From Litoditis marina (lineage: Eukaryota; Nematoda; Chromadorea; Rhabditida; Rhabditidae): 64,000 nucleotides of DNA. How positions within the stretch are numbered: the first letter of the stretch is position 1; every line of letters begins with the position of its first letter. Positions 11,393 to 22,461 of this stretch are shown one piece after another. Position numbers and translations under genes: made by a program. The stretch is from contig OZ038439.1 of assembly GCA_964036275.1 (NCBI GenBank), positions 6,216,169 to 6,280,168 on the forward strand, in the 5' to 3' direction. The notes under the pieces are model-generated. The model was not told the DNA's origin. It saw nothing but the letters and a program-made list of their open reading frames with translations, and ran no database searches.

Positions 11393-14300
11393 TGGCCCCT
11401 CTCCCTTACCAATGACTTCTGACTTTCCTCTGTATCGACCACTCCTTCTTCAGCCTGAAACTAATCTTTTTTGAAGAAACGTTAAGTTTTTTCTCGAACT
11501 AATTAGTTAACGATAACTCAATAAAATCGATATTGGTTTTAAAAATCAATAATCACCTGACAAGCATAGCATTCTCCGTGCATTTCCTTCAGACAATACG
11601 AACAATAAGTGGCCGGGCACGAATCACAGAAACAGAGGGACGACGGACGCATTTGCATCTGAAACATTCAACTGTGTTGAAAGCATAAACTGTATAAAAC
11701 AGTTCTCTTCATGATGAATCGGAACGAGAACAATATTTTAAAAAAATAACTGCATTGATGGTTATACTGCATGGATTGCGTTTCTTCAAAATGTCATTTC
11801 TCGTTTGTGATAAGTATACAAAACAGTTAAGGCAAATATCCTTCAAAAAATAACCAAATAAGTTGGAATGGAGTATAGATAACAATGGCGATAGTCCCAA
11901 ATTGAAAAAGAAGTACAACTTTTCCAACGTCAGTTGCTCACCTCACACATGAGACACTGTCCAGTTCGAAACACGCGGTCCAGAACCTTTAATTTGAACC
12001 AGGAACGAGTCGAAAACCAACCACTAAAAGAAATTAACCATTTTTTCCAGTACCAAGAAACACGTATGGAACAACAGTCACTTAGATCTGCAATGATTTT
12101 CAGAAGTCAATCTGGAAAAAGCAAACGTACATTTTCGAACATTACAAAGACGGTACATTTTCCCTTCAGTTGTTCATAGTTTGATTCTGGAGCACCGTAT
12201 AGTTGTCATTTTCCCCATAAAGACAGCAGAGGGTTCAGTTGATTGAGCGATGCGCGGCGAGCGGTCGTTGATTATCTGCCAGCAGTTGAGAGAGTGAGTA
12301 GATCAATGATACGCAGACGAACTGGCCGCTCGCCAAACCCCGCCCCATACAAAATCGATGGTACGGTGTCCACAACAGTTTGAAAAATCCTATATCAGTT
12401 ATTCACTATGACTGCTGTGCCGTAGATCAAACTACACCCACCCTTCATCGTATTCGTCGTTGATTTTCCACCGCGTCGCGACGAAGCGAATTCGCGCGCG
12501 AGCCTCCTTGCGATGTTTCGCGCGGAGAAACAGAATCTGAACTCATTATGAATAAAACATAGATTACTGAGAAGTCGACTTCGATAAATCAAACATGTAA
12601 CTGCTCTCAGCAATATTATAAACAACGACAAACTGTACATAAACTTAAAGGGGGTCAGAAAGGAAAACTAGTTTAGGTACCCCGGGGTACCTAAATATAA
12701 CGTTGCGCGCGCCAAAACAGGCAAACGCGGGTCAACCGCATGCAAATTTGGTTCGTTACTTTCTATTAAAAGTTATACTTATCGGTTTGTCTTGATAAGC
12801 TCTTCCATATTAACTTTCCTTCCTGCCCCCCTTTAACCACTCAAAAAGTTTGAGAATGTATCGTTCAACTGTCAAGAAGCTCAGAACTCGAATGCATCTA
12901 CATTTTTGAGAAAAAAGTGGACAATCTCTTTTTGAGTTCATTCTTAGTTAAAACAAAAAGGTACAACAACAAGATATAAGGAAAATAGTTAAATCAACTA
13001 CCTTATTGTAGAGATAAATGATTCGAACTCGATCTCGCAGTGGGAAGATGAAGGGCAGAAAGTAGTTGATGACAACCCTTTTCACGACAAACGAGAAAAT
13101 GACCTGGAAATCGATATTAGAACTGATATTGAAACATAAGTTGCTGATGAAGTGTTCTGTGTAAACCATCCGAATACCGACTACAATGGGCTGATACTAA
13201 GTGGGTTCAATATCCGCAAAACAATGAACTTTTCGGAATTCCTGTGGTTCAGAATAGCTACAATATATGTAAAATTCAGAAATGAGCCGCGAATACGAAT
13301 CAAGAACCTCAAATTGACCTTTTGAACATGTACGGAAACGTTTCATTACCTGCATAAAGAGTGAGATAATCAGTGGTGTAATTATCCATTTCATCGTTTG
13401 TGCGAAATTCGGTTTCTTTGGTGGAATCAAACAGTGCTCATTGGAAAGACTCTTAAATTACAACTTGTAAATCCGATCGAAAACTTTGTAGTTTGAATTT
13501 CCGTGGCATTCTTAGCCACTCATTAGATAACTATACAACAGAAATTTTACAACTTCCCCCTCTCTGAACGGAACCTAGAAGAACTGTCCTCTTTTTGAAT
13601 AGTAAACACTAATCGTCTACAAAAGTTAAACAAATCAAAAGTGATCGATAGAGTGAGGTCAGGAATACAGAAAATGCAGTATTCTTGGTGGCAAAAAATC
13701 TCACCCCCTCATCCACTTTTACACTCTGATTGAAGTGGATCATCTTGTTCATGAAATCGGCTACAACCCCCTCTCCCAATACTTCGAATTGCGCCGATTC
13801 CGCAACTCCTTTCGTTGAGATGTCTGATGACGTCACGATCTGAATGACAATTGATGACGTCACGTGTGATTGATAACAATATTCGAAAAAAGGCGAAACT
13901 CTTTCAGCAACAAAGATAACACACATCCTCAAACATTTCAGAGACTGTGACAACAAAAACCGCTAGAAGCAGTAATTTTCTCTACTTTGAGGTAAGGACC
14001 AGTTTCCAGCAGCCTATACTTAAACTCAGCAGCCTATACTAAAACTGACTACAGAGATAAAACGAAGAATTACCGGTGTTTTCTCTTTTCAAAGCACTAC
14101 TTTATTTTTTGTCATTACTTTTCACGTGAACATTGCGTTTGGTCAACTGACCTGATGAAGAAAATCGTAAAGATAGTAGTCGACAATGATGACCAGAATG
14201 ACAACCAAAGTGAGAATTAGCCAACGATAGAAGGGTTTCTTCGCCTTTCGGATCTCGGCTTTTGTGGGAAAACTGGAGTCGACCATTAGTTAACAAATAA

Positions 14301-17300
14301 AGAATGTACTACTACCACTACCACCACTATTAGTAAAACATTTTACCGTAATTAGGTCTTACACAACACGTGAGCAACGGTTTGATTGGAAGCTTTCGCA
14401 TTACTCTTAACGTTGGGCTAGTGAAAAACACTCATTACCAATATTCTAAAGAACTCAATTCGGAGAGTGAAAATGTTTCACAGAACAATCACCATCTCAA
14501 AAACTATATTTTCGTCTCTTTCTGTACAAACTAAGCTCCGCCCACCTGAACACCTTCAACAGTTTCCATCTTTTCATTTCGCACGAATCGATTCGATACA
14601 ACGCCATCTGACCGTTTTCCGCGCGATACGCGTCAATTTGCCAGAAAATACTGAAATTTGAAAAGTTACAAAGTGATACTGAGTGTGATAGAATCTGAAC
14701 TGTAGTTTGATGTTCACATATCGTAGTTTACGACTTCTTCAAAGAGTTATGAACCAAACACAAATATGACACTTGGAGTCATATTCATACACACTCCAGC
14801 ATTTTTACTCCAACTTTTGTCTGCATACAATTTTCTTAGCTCCCACATCATGCCGGGGACTGTGGTAACAATATAGAGCGCAAAGTATGGGATGAAAGAG
14901 GGAAGTTCTGGTAAGAATGAAAAGAGTGAAGTTTGGTTGATAGATGTAAAGTTTGAAAGATAATGCGAATGATAAAACTACAAAGTTTGCAACCAATATG
15001 TTCTACGACAAACGATGAAAGATAATTGGAATCTAGACAACTTACTTGTTTACGAAACAGTTGTTGAATTCCACGTTCTTTCTATAGTTGTCGATCATTC
15101 GCACTGAATCTCGAAATATTTGGTAGACGAAAAATATGAATAGCCCTCGAACAATTTGTTTCGTAGAAGTCAGGATGGCCTGGAAATTTCTAAATCAGAA
15201 TTGGGTGAACGAAAAAAGTCTTCGATACCTTGTTTCAGTTATGTGTGACAATTTACGGTACACAGTCAAATTCTTTCTCATAAAACAGACTTTTCAAAGT
15301 AATAGTCATACGTTGGTTTCTTCTCCATTTTCTGGTAATTGGAGTGCCACATATACCAATGTGGAAAGACGCGTGTTCAATCGCGAATAAACATTCTATT
15401 CTATTCTATTCTAAGTTACGGCCCGGCAAGTGAGACAGAAGTGCAGATACAGTTATACAAACTGGGAGAATTCAGTGCAGGTTCCAAATTTTCCCACAAT
15501 CATTTGACCTACTTTGACATAGTGCACCGCGTGTTTGACCATTTGTGTGATGTCCACGAGACTGTAGTCCACTTCTAGTCGCGGGGAATCAACCATTAAC
15601 ATGTGCAACTGAAATTAAAAATGTATTTACATGAAAAACTGGAAAAAGCTGATTTTGTACATTGTTGCATCATGTTCTGATATATTAGAGGTGAAATAAA
15701 TAGTTACGTGAAGTGAGCATTCTAAGGCATCTTGCCATCTTGCTGTGTTGAACATATTCAATGCGACTGTGCAATTGCCTAACAGTATGAAAGTTCTTCC
15801 TCAAATTGCTTTGCTACAACAAAGTAGGGTTGTATGCTACCTTTCTAAGCAAATTTCTCACATTAACATGTGTATGGGTGAATCAATTCAAAAAAAAACT
15901 TTACACTTGTTCGTTCTTGATAAAAGCAAACTCTAACCCTCCTAGGGTAAATTTGATTCAAATCATCTCACGTTGATTTTCATTTCCTGTTTGATGTTCT
16001 TCGTCATATTCGTCATTTCCTGCAGCTCCTTCTCGATTCCAGATCCAATATGCGAATCGGCCAGGTTCGAACTACAAATCGATATCGACTTACGTTTTCG
16101 ATCGATATCCTGGAAATACGTTTAAATGGTACTACTGTGAACCTTCTTCTTTCTACGCCAACTTCGACGGCAAAATTTCAAAATTCTAATTATTCTAATA
16201 ACCTACCAACTTTCGGAAATATCAGTAATATGGCCAAGTCCGAATCAATGCTAATCTTCTCATTACAGCAGTGATGGAATAGTCCAACAGTTTACTGTGG
16301 GGTGTTTTCTGTTAAAACTGTGTTAAATATCAACTGAAAAAGTAACCAGTTCTCACCTCACACGCCGTTTCCATGTTCATTTTGCTGCAAACGAACGAGC
16401 CGATGAAAACGGGGAAAACGTCGGAACATTTCTTCTGAGAAGATGGTCAATATAAAAAATATGCATTTTCCCAAAACACAAACATTCTGTTTGACGTTAT
16501 TTCAGGTAGTAGATTCCCCCCTGGAATCGTAAGTCAATTTCGTAAATTCAAAGTAAGAAAATTAATTGTTGAGTGGTAGGAAATTTCATTCAATACAACT
16601 AATGCTGCTTTCATACTTTTTACGTCGACGTGTAACGCCGGCGTGAAACAATGCTTTTCATACATCATCATTCAGGCCGATGTTAACGCCAATTCAATCG
16701 ATATGCATGTTTTCTTCACTATTAACGCTCGCGTTAAACGTCGACGTAAAAAGTATGTATGCGGCCGGAAACAGTTGCGAACCTGGAGACCGGCGAACAT
16801 TTCCCTGCACTTATCCACTCCTTTCGTGAAGATGTCGTTGCATCTTTTCGACATTCGCGCCGCGATTCTGCGACCGACCTGAAACACTCACTGAGAGAAT
16901 TATCGATCATTCTTCAGTGAAGTGTAAAAGTTGCAAAGCTAGGAGTTAAGTTGTTACAGTACGTACAGTTTGAAAATCTGAGCGTTAGCGCTTTCGAAGA
17001 GTAGTAAATGTGCACACTCAATGGGGCAATTGAAAAGTATGATTTTTGGTTTCTCTTCCAATTTTTAAAAGAATAGTGACATTCTTTGGTTCATGGGAAA
17101 GTTTCAAATTGCAACTGACAGATGTCTTGAAGGAGGTCCAATCGGGTTTTGAGTTGGTCATGTTCGTCATCTCATCTTGTTCCAAATTCAATCGGTCGTC
17201 GTTGACGCCCAACTCGCGACGTCGCGCCAGCATCTGAATACGGAGAACAATTAAAACACTAAACCGGAAGCAAATAATCGCGATGGCATAATTTATTCAG

Positions 17301-20300
17301 GAGTGACCATACAAGCTACCATTTCTCTTCAATTTGATTTTCGAACTAGCAGTTCATCGTGCAGAGCTTCTAAAAACGATCAGTAATTTTTAAACCTTTA
17401 TGTAACTTTCGACGTTATTCATTTGAAATGTGTAGTCGTTGAAGGACTATTTAAACACAATCAAATTTGGAATTCGTGTGTTTCAGCCCAGAGGCAAATG
17501 GTCTCTTCAAATAACTAGTAAATTAGTAAATTAATCTGTTTCAACAATGGAAATTTCGAACCACAATAATGCTGTGAGGGATAAAACTACAAACACTTCA
17601 GAATGGAACATGATGTGGAGATTTTGGTAGTTGTTGTTCATAATGCGAAATTTCAATACTTGTCACCCTCTAGTTCAAAAAACCCAAATTCTGGGAGATG
17701 ACAATTAGTGTATCTTCAAAGTAACAACAACTGACTTAAACAGCGAACTTCTGCACACTTGGTTGTATTTTCTATAAAACTGCATAAACTTTTCAAAAAT
17801 GGAGAAGTAAAAACAAGTCTTCCTGACCGCGAGTTGACGATCCGCTTCATCCAGTCTCTCGTCCTCTTTTGTTGGTTCTTCCGACAAATCTCGCAGAAAA
17901 GGCGCAATCAATTTCCTTACGAAATTTGTGGAATCCTTCAAAACTTTCAGGCCGCGTTCTGAAAGAAGAGAATAAAATGTTGCTATAATTAATTAGATCA
18001 AACTACGAACCACTCCATTCAATGCTGTGTTCATTATCAATGGTTCACTTAGTGAACTGGAAAATGGAAAGGGTGAGAATTTGATACTGAAATGTCAACT
18101 CTCAAAATATTGTTAACTTGGTACACAAACAAGTTTTAGTTCACAGATTATATTGCGTAGAACGTGAAGTTCTTGTTGTAGAACTATTTTCGACCACTGC
18201 TTAACGTTAATGTAGTTTGCTGCATACGAAGTTCGTTAGGCAGAGAGCAAACTACATTGACAGCCATATAGCTGTAAATCCAAACTGACACCCATACTAG
18301 AAACGGCGCACCCGGGCTGGCTTCTAAATAACCCTGACAATTTTCATCCGTGTGTATACCTGTTCCCTCTACGGTATTTGGTATGCGGAGCGAATTGTCC
18401 CTCGCCCGGGTGGTCATTCTCGGTAGTTGTCCGATGGACAACGAATAATGTCAATAGGTGACATGATAAAGTTTTAGAGAAATCGTTTTAGAGAAAGTTT
18501 TTCGTGATAAGCGTGTACTTTCTTACTGTTTTTCCTATATTTATCGTTATCCTTTTGTTGTTTTCGTCCTTTTCGTCTCGCTTCTTTTCGTGTTCTATCT
18601 ACTTCCCTCCTTCTCGTTTCATCCTACCTTTCCTAAACATCTTTTCTCTATCCTTCTGTACCTATCTCTCTCTAACCATTCTAGCTCTCATAAATTTTTT
18701 GCTGATTCCAGAAAGTAAAAAAGGAACAACCAAGATGTCCTGCTATTCATGTACTTTGCTCGCTGGCGTAGCCCGCTCAACTCCCATACTAGATACGGCG
18801 CACGATGGCTGGCTCCTATATAACCCCCGCCATCTGCTGTTCGTGTGTATACCGATTTCCTCTACGGAATTTGGTATTCGGGGCGATTTGTCCCTCGCCC
18901 GGGTGGTCATTCTCGGTAGTTGTCCGATGGACAACGAATAATGTCAATAGGTGACATGATAAAGTTTTAGAGAAATCGTTTTAGAGAAAGTTTTTCGTGA
19001 TAAGCGATGGGTGGTCATTCTCGACCGATTGGTCGGTAGTTCATAGTTGTCCGATGGACAACGAATCATGTCAATCGGTGACATGCTAAAGTTTTTAAGA
19101 ACTCTTATGATATTTGTACTAGTTTTCAAATTTATTACTGCAACTCCTACTTAAAATCACTGTTTTTTCTTGTCATTCCCTTGTCTTGTTTTCATCTCTC
19201 AATCTTGTTTTTGTTTCATCGCACCTTTCCTAAATCTTTTTCTTGGTTGGTCTTAGTCCCACTTATACTCTTTTTGCTCTCTCGACTCCTTTCTCGACTC
19301 GACGATTTCGAAAAGTTAAAAGTAACCACCAAAGTGTCCAGCTATTCATGTAGTTCGCTTACTACCATAGCTCGCTCAACTCCCATACTAGATACGGCGC
19401 ACCCTGGCTGGCTTCTATATAACCCCCACCATCTGCTGTTTGTGTGTACCCCATTCCACTACGGTATTTGGTATATGGGCCATTTGCCCATTCGCCCTGC
19501 GGGCGGTCTTTCTCGGCCTGTGGCCGGTTCTTGTTCTGTGGACAAGAAACCATGTCAACCGGTGACATGATAAAGTTCTTCCCGGAAGAATACTTCTGAT
19601 AATCTAAATTCCAGTTCTGAAACATTTTTTTCTCTCTTCTCATGATGTTAACTAACTCAGCTGTTTCTCGAGCATTTCTTCCAGCGGCCCAGTGAACATG
19701 GCTATACGATTGGAAGCAATCTGAAAAGCTGAACGAAGTATGGATTTCGGAAAGAAAGAGGACACTGTTTTGAGTTAACATGTTGTAAATCATTAAAGTA
19801 CTACTAAGACTCCCAAACAAAATTCCAAAACTTTTAGTCCATTTGGATTACGTTAATATTCACGAAACTAAAAAATTCTGGATTCTAGCATTTGTATCTG
19901 ATCTCTTATTACCAAATATATTCCAAAACTTGTTGGACAAAGTTTGCATTAGAAAATAGTCATCCGAAAGTTCAAATGTACTGTAGGAGTCCATTACACA
20001 ACTACTGATAGTCTGACACCGTAAATAAGTCATGAATGTGATGAGCTCAACCTAATTGAAGACCTGATCACATTCTGTCTACATAGTCACCAACTTTGTA
20101 TGTTAAAGGGGGGCTGCATTGAATGCCGAGTTTGGCTAACGGTGTTACCCGAAAAGAAACAAGAGTCAGAGAAGTGCGCGCAATCAAAATTCATTCACTC
20201 CAAATTATACTCTGCGTCTCTGACTGTAAGCAAAAAGTTGGTGAAATTTTGAAAATAGAACTTTGAATTGGACATTCCAGTAATTGGTTTTTATTCATTT

Positions 20301-21884
20301 TTCGTTCTCTCCATGTATCTCACATGCTTGCATGTAAATAAATCAATCAATCAATCAATCAAAAGGACACATATCGAACTGTCTCAGTTCGATCTTTTAT
20401 TTGATAATTCAATGCAGCCCCCCTTTAAAGCACAGTTTAGGTGACCACAGCCAGTCTGAGTTGGTCATCAGATAGTTCAGCTGAAAGGTGACCTTTTCAC
20501 GAGACTTTGGTGCCTGACTCCGTTCTATAGGACTGACCCTGGCTTGTAGTTGTAGATGACAGACGAGAATTTCGGCTGTCAATTTGTAGTTGGTCACTAT
20601 ATTCTCCACCGGCCCTTCACGCAATTGATCGAACACCAACATGGTTAGGGGAGCTGAATTAGAAAATACATAAAAGAAAGGGGTTTATTGTACAATCGTC
20701 CCCCCCCCTTGAGCCGAAATAGGTTGGAATCCGACCCGTAGTACAATCGCCCCCCGCCCCCCGCCCCCACAATCGCCCCCACTATTGGATAATGCTGAAG
20801 CGTACTGCAGGTATGTCTGAAGGATTGGCGGCAAATGTATAACCCACCCTGTCCGTTTTTACCCATCGCTCCAAGAAGAAGACAGAACATGGCACAGCGG
20901 AAAAGCTGAGAAAATCAAAGTTATGTTCTAAGAAATGTACACAGATTTTAATCGAAAGAAGTAGATTAATTTGTCTTTAAATCAACTTCGAAACTGTTTG
21001 CCATTGCTACCTCCGAATGAGAATAATTCAAAAAAAAGCACTTCGAACATGTTAATCTCTCAATAAGTTCACGTTCTGTAAACAGAAATCGAACGGTCTG
21101 TTCAGTTTGAGGAACACTTTGAAAAACATAAACTAGAAGTAAATTGAATAGTCACGAAAAGTTCGCTTTCTAATGAGGCATTGTGCACTTTGTCGTTACA
21201 CGTTTCTGAGTTCAGCTGTGTTTAACATGTTTCAAGTGACTGTGCCAATTGACTGACAGTATATGACTGTAACGCAAAAGAAAGTAAACTTATTTATTAA
21301 ATTTCTGCACAAATACAAATGAACTCACTGGACTGGAAGCGAAAGCGTAGACTGTGGAGATAATCATAAACCACTTGAAAAGAACTCCATAAAACGGGTG
21401 GAAATCAGCGAAATTCAGTCTTTTCCATCCCAAATAATAGAGACAGGAACAGATGAAAACACCGAGAACAGCATTGACTAAGAGACGCAGACGGTAGTAG
21501 TCCGTTACTTCACTGGAAAAAATCAATAACTTATAAAATATGATTGAAACATAAAAGTTTTTGTTATTCTGAAACTCTTCCTGCACTTTCATATCAGAAT
21601 TGAAAAAAGTCCCAGTACTAGATAGAGGTGGATAGAAGATAAAATGAGTAGTATTATAGTGAAATAATCAGGAATAAAACATCGGAAATTAAAAAAAATT
21701 AGTTATTTTTTCATACAAAAGACACTTGTCTATTCTTCCTTCCGTCAAAGCATAAAAATGAAGGATCGTGAATAGAGAAGATGAGAACCAACCTTCTGAG
21801 AACGTAGTCTTCGAATAGTCCAACTTTCGTTTTCCTTCGAATTCTTTCTCTTCGTTTGTCTGCGAAAAATCCTCGCACAACCAT
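11365..21884 (-). CDS. DC-STAMP/RING multipass protein, SPE-42/SPE-49-like, 21 exons, 744 aa
   Basis: Family members (SPE-42, SPE-49, fly Sneaky, DCST1/2) act on sperm at sperm-egg fusion. Exons: 21884-21793, 21512-21329, 20905-20848, 20653-20538, 19720-19657, 17958-17828, 17233-17120, 16878-16783, 16434-16357, 16109-15972, 15608-15513, 15179-15046, 14650-14546, 14272-14152, 13839-13705, 13451-13350, 13103-13002, 12536-12442, 12023-11942, 11658-11557, 11454-11365; phases close throughout. The start is the first ATG after an in-frame stop two codons upstream. Hydrophobic segments lie near 36-56, 66-92, 96-107, 393-410, 480-507 and 566-600. A cysteine-bearing loop covers about 265-311. The DC-STAMP-type stretch is at about 390-600 and a nine-cysteine zinc-finger-like tail (CLMC...CFCDSC...YCSYC...CYAC) at about 677-714. 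The length is close to the known family size of about 770. A strong GTAAGG donor lies inside the last exon, so the C-terminus could differ. The symbol is left blank because SPE-42 and SPE-49 cannot be told apart here. Confidence 0.88.
12215..12375. repeat. Dispersed repeat copy (family at 3.0, 12.2 and 63.5 kb)
   Basis: A better-preserved copy of the element at 3005-3180, with GATCAATGATACGCAGAC and ACGGTGTCCACA near the end. It lies in a DC-STAMP gene intron (between exons 18 and 19). Confidence 0.6.
12645..12836. mobile_element. TTAA-flanked MITE, 192 bp
   Basis: The left end is TTAAAGGGGGTCAGAAAGGA and the right end TCCTTCCTGCCCCCCTTTAA, a near-perfect terminal inverted repeat. TTAA lies at both outer edges, which suggests a piggyBac-type target duplication. 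It contains the palindrome TAGGTACCCCGGGGTACCTA and has no coding potential. It lies in the intron between exons 17 and 18 of the DC-STAMP gene. Confidence 0.72.
15325..15413 (+). mobile_element. Retroposon-like repeat with (ATTCT)n tail
   Basis: The order CCATTTTCTGGTAATTG, GTGCCACATA, AATGTGGAAAGAC, GTGTTCAATC, AATAAACATTCTATTCT matches the reverse complement of 42480-42572. A simple-repeat tail after AATAAA is typical of LINE/SINE 3' ends. The class is inferred. Confidence 0.55.
16612..16757. mobile_element. MITE with 20-bp perfect terminal inverted repeats
   Basis: CATACTTTTTACGTCGACGT at 16612-16631 is exactly inverted as ACGTCGACGTAAAAAGTATG at 16738-16757. Subterminal parts (TAACGCCGGCG and TAACGCTCGCG) are also related. 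It is non-coding and lies in the intron between exons 8 and 9 of the DC-STAMP gene. Confidence 0.75.
18184..19600. repeat. Large repeat in three tandem copies
   Basis: Units around 18280-18510, 18740-19012 and 19340-19590 share ATACTAGA.ACGGCGCAC, TGGCTGGCT..TA.ATAACCC, ACGG.ATTTGGTAT, TGTCAAT.GGTGACATG.TAAAG and related parts. Units one and two also share TTTTAGAGAAATCG. Pyrimidine-rich stretches separate the units. ORFs of up to 145 codons in the units are not conserved between copies, so this is treated as non-coding repeat. The array fills most of the intron between exons 5 and 6 of the DC-STAMP gene. Confidence 0.7.
20103..20428. mobile_element. TTAA-flanked MITE, 326 bp
   Basis: The ends are TTAAAGGGGGGCTGCATTGA and TCAATGCAGCCCCCCTTTAA, perfect inverted repeats with TTAA at both edges. 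Inside is an (ATCA)n run near 20344. The outer AAAGGGGG resembles the element at 12645-12836. It lies in the intron between exons 4 and 5 of the DC-STAMP gene. Confidence 0.75.
20686..20790. repeat. C-run repeat, copy 1
   Basis: GGTTTATTGTACAAT, a C run, TTGAGCCGAAA, AGGTTGGAATC, GACCCGTAGTACAATC and a second C run occur in this order here and at 63033-63125. Confidence 0.7.
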
Positions 21885-22461
21885 GTTTCATTGGGTAGGA
21901 ACAACAATGGAGTTTTCGATGGAAGTGAATGAAAAAATCGCGTGAAACTTGAAGACGTGTACTTTCCGTGCATTTTAGCTCTGCACGTGTCAAGCTCTGC
22001 TGAATTTAACCAGTTTTCACGTGGAACCTTTCAGAAAACACGTGATAGTGCTGCACGTGTTTGGCAAATGGCATATTAAAAGATCAAATGAACATGTAAT
22101 TACGTTACCATCATGAAGAATAAGTAAATCAAACATTAAAGCTGCCAGTAAAAAACAGTATATGAAAAAGTTTCATTATTTTAGGCTTTGAAAACGTTCT
22201 CGCCTGTATACCTGTACCACTAGAGTAGCGTTTCACGATAAATTTCCAATCAATAATCAATGTGCAATTTTATTATGCAACTTCTATTCATTTTAAAATA
22301 TCCTCACTTAAAGCTGATATTTTCATCCAGGTGAAATGTGGACGGTTAATCATAACCTCGTTTAAAATGATTTTGAATTGCTAGAAAACCAAACAAACGG
22401 ATGAGAACCAAGAAATAGTATTAATAGTGAAAACAAATACAACATACATAGTACACTTTTC
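21885..22461. other. Spacer between aminopeptidase A and DC-STAMP genes
   Basis: 577 bases with no coding exon and no repeat recognised. It holds the presumed promoter of the DC-STAMP gene and the aminopeptidase A 3' region. Confidence 0.5.

Noticed and set aside
14805..14996. Hydrophobic frame and a possible exon in the DC-STAMP gene
   Set aside because: Exons 12 and 13 join directly in phase 2 across this stretch and give a continuous family-like sequence; this piece would break the phase.
18504..19570. Long + strand frames (up to 145 codons) in the 18.5-19.6 kb region
   Set aside because: They begin in pyrimidine-rich sequence, run through the triplicated repeat, and the frame is not kept between copies.
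20409..20537. Extension of DC-STAMP exon 4 to a longer frame
   Set aside because: A GTCAGT donor at 20537 gives the correct phase into exon 5; the extension runs into the MITE at 20103-20428.
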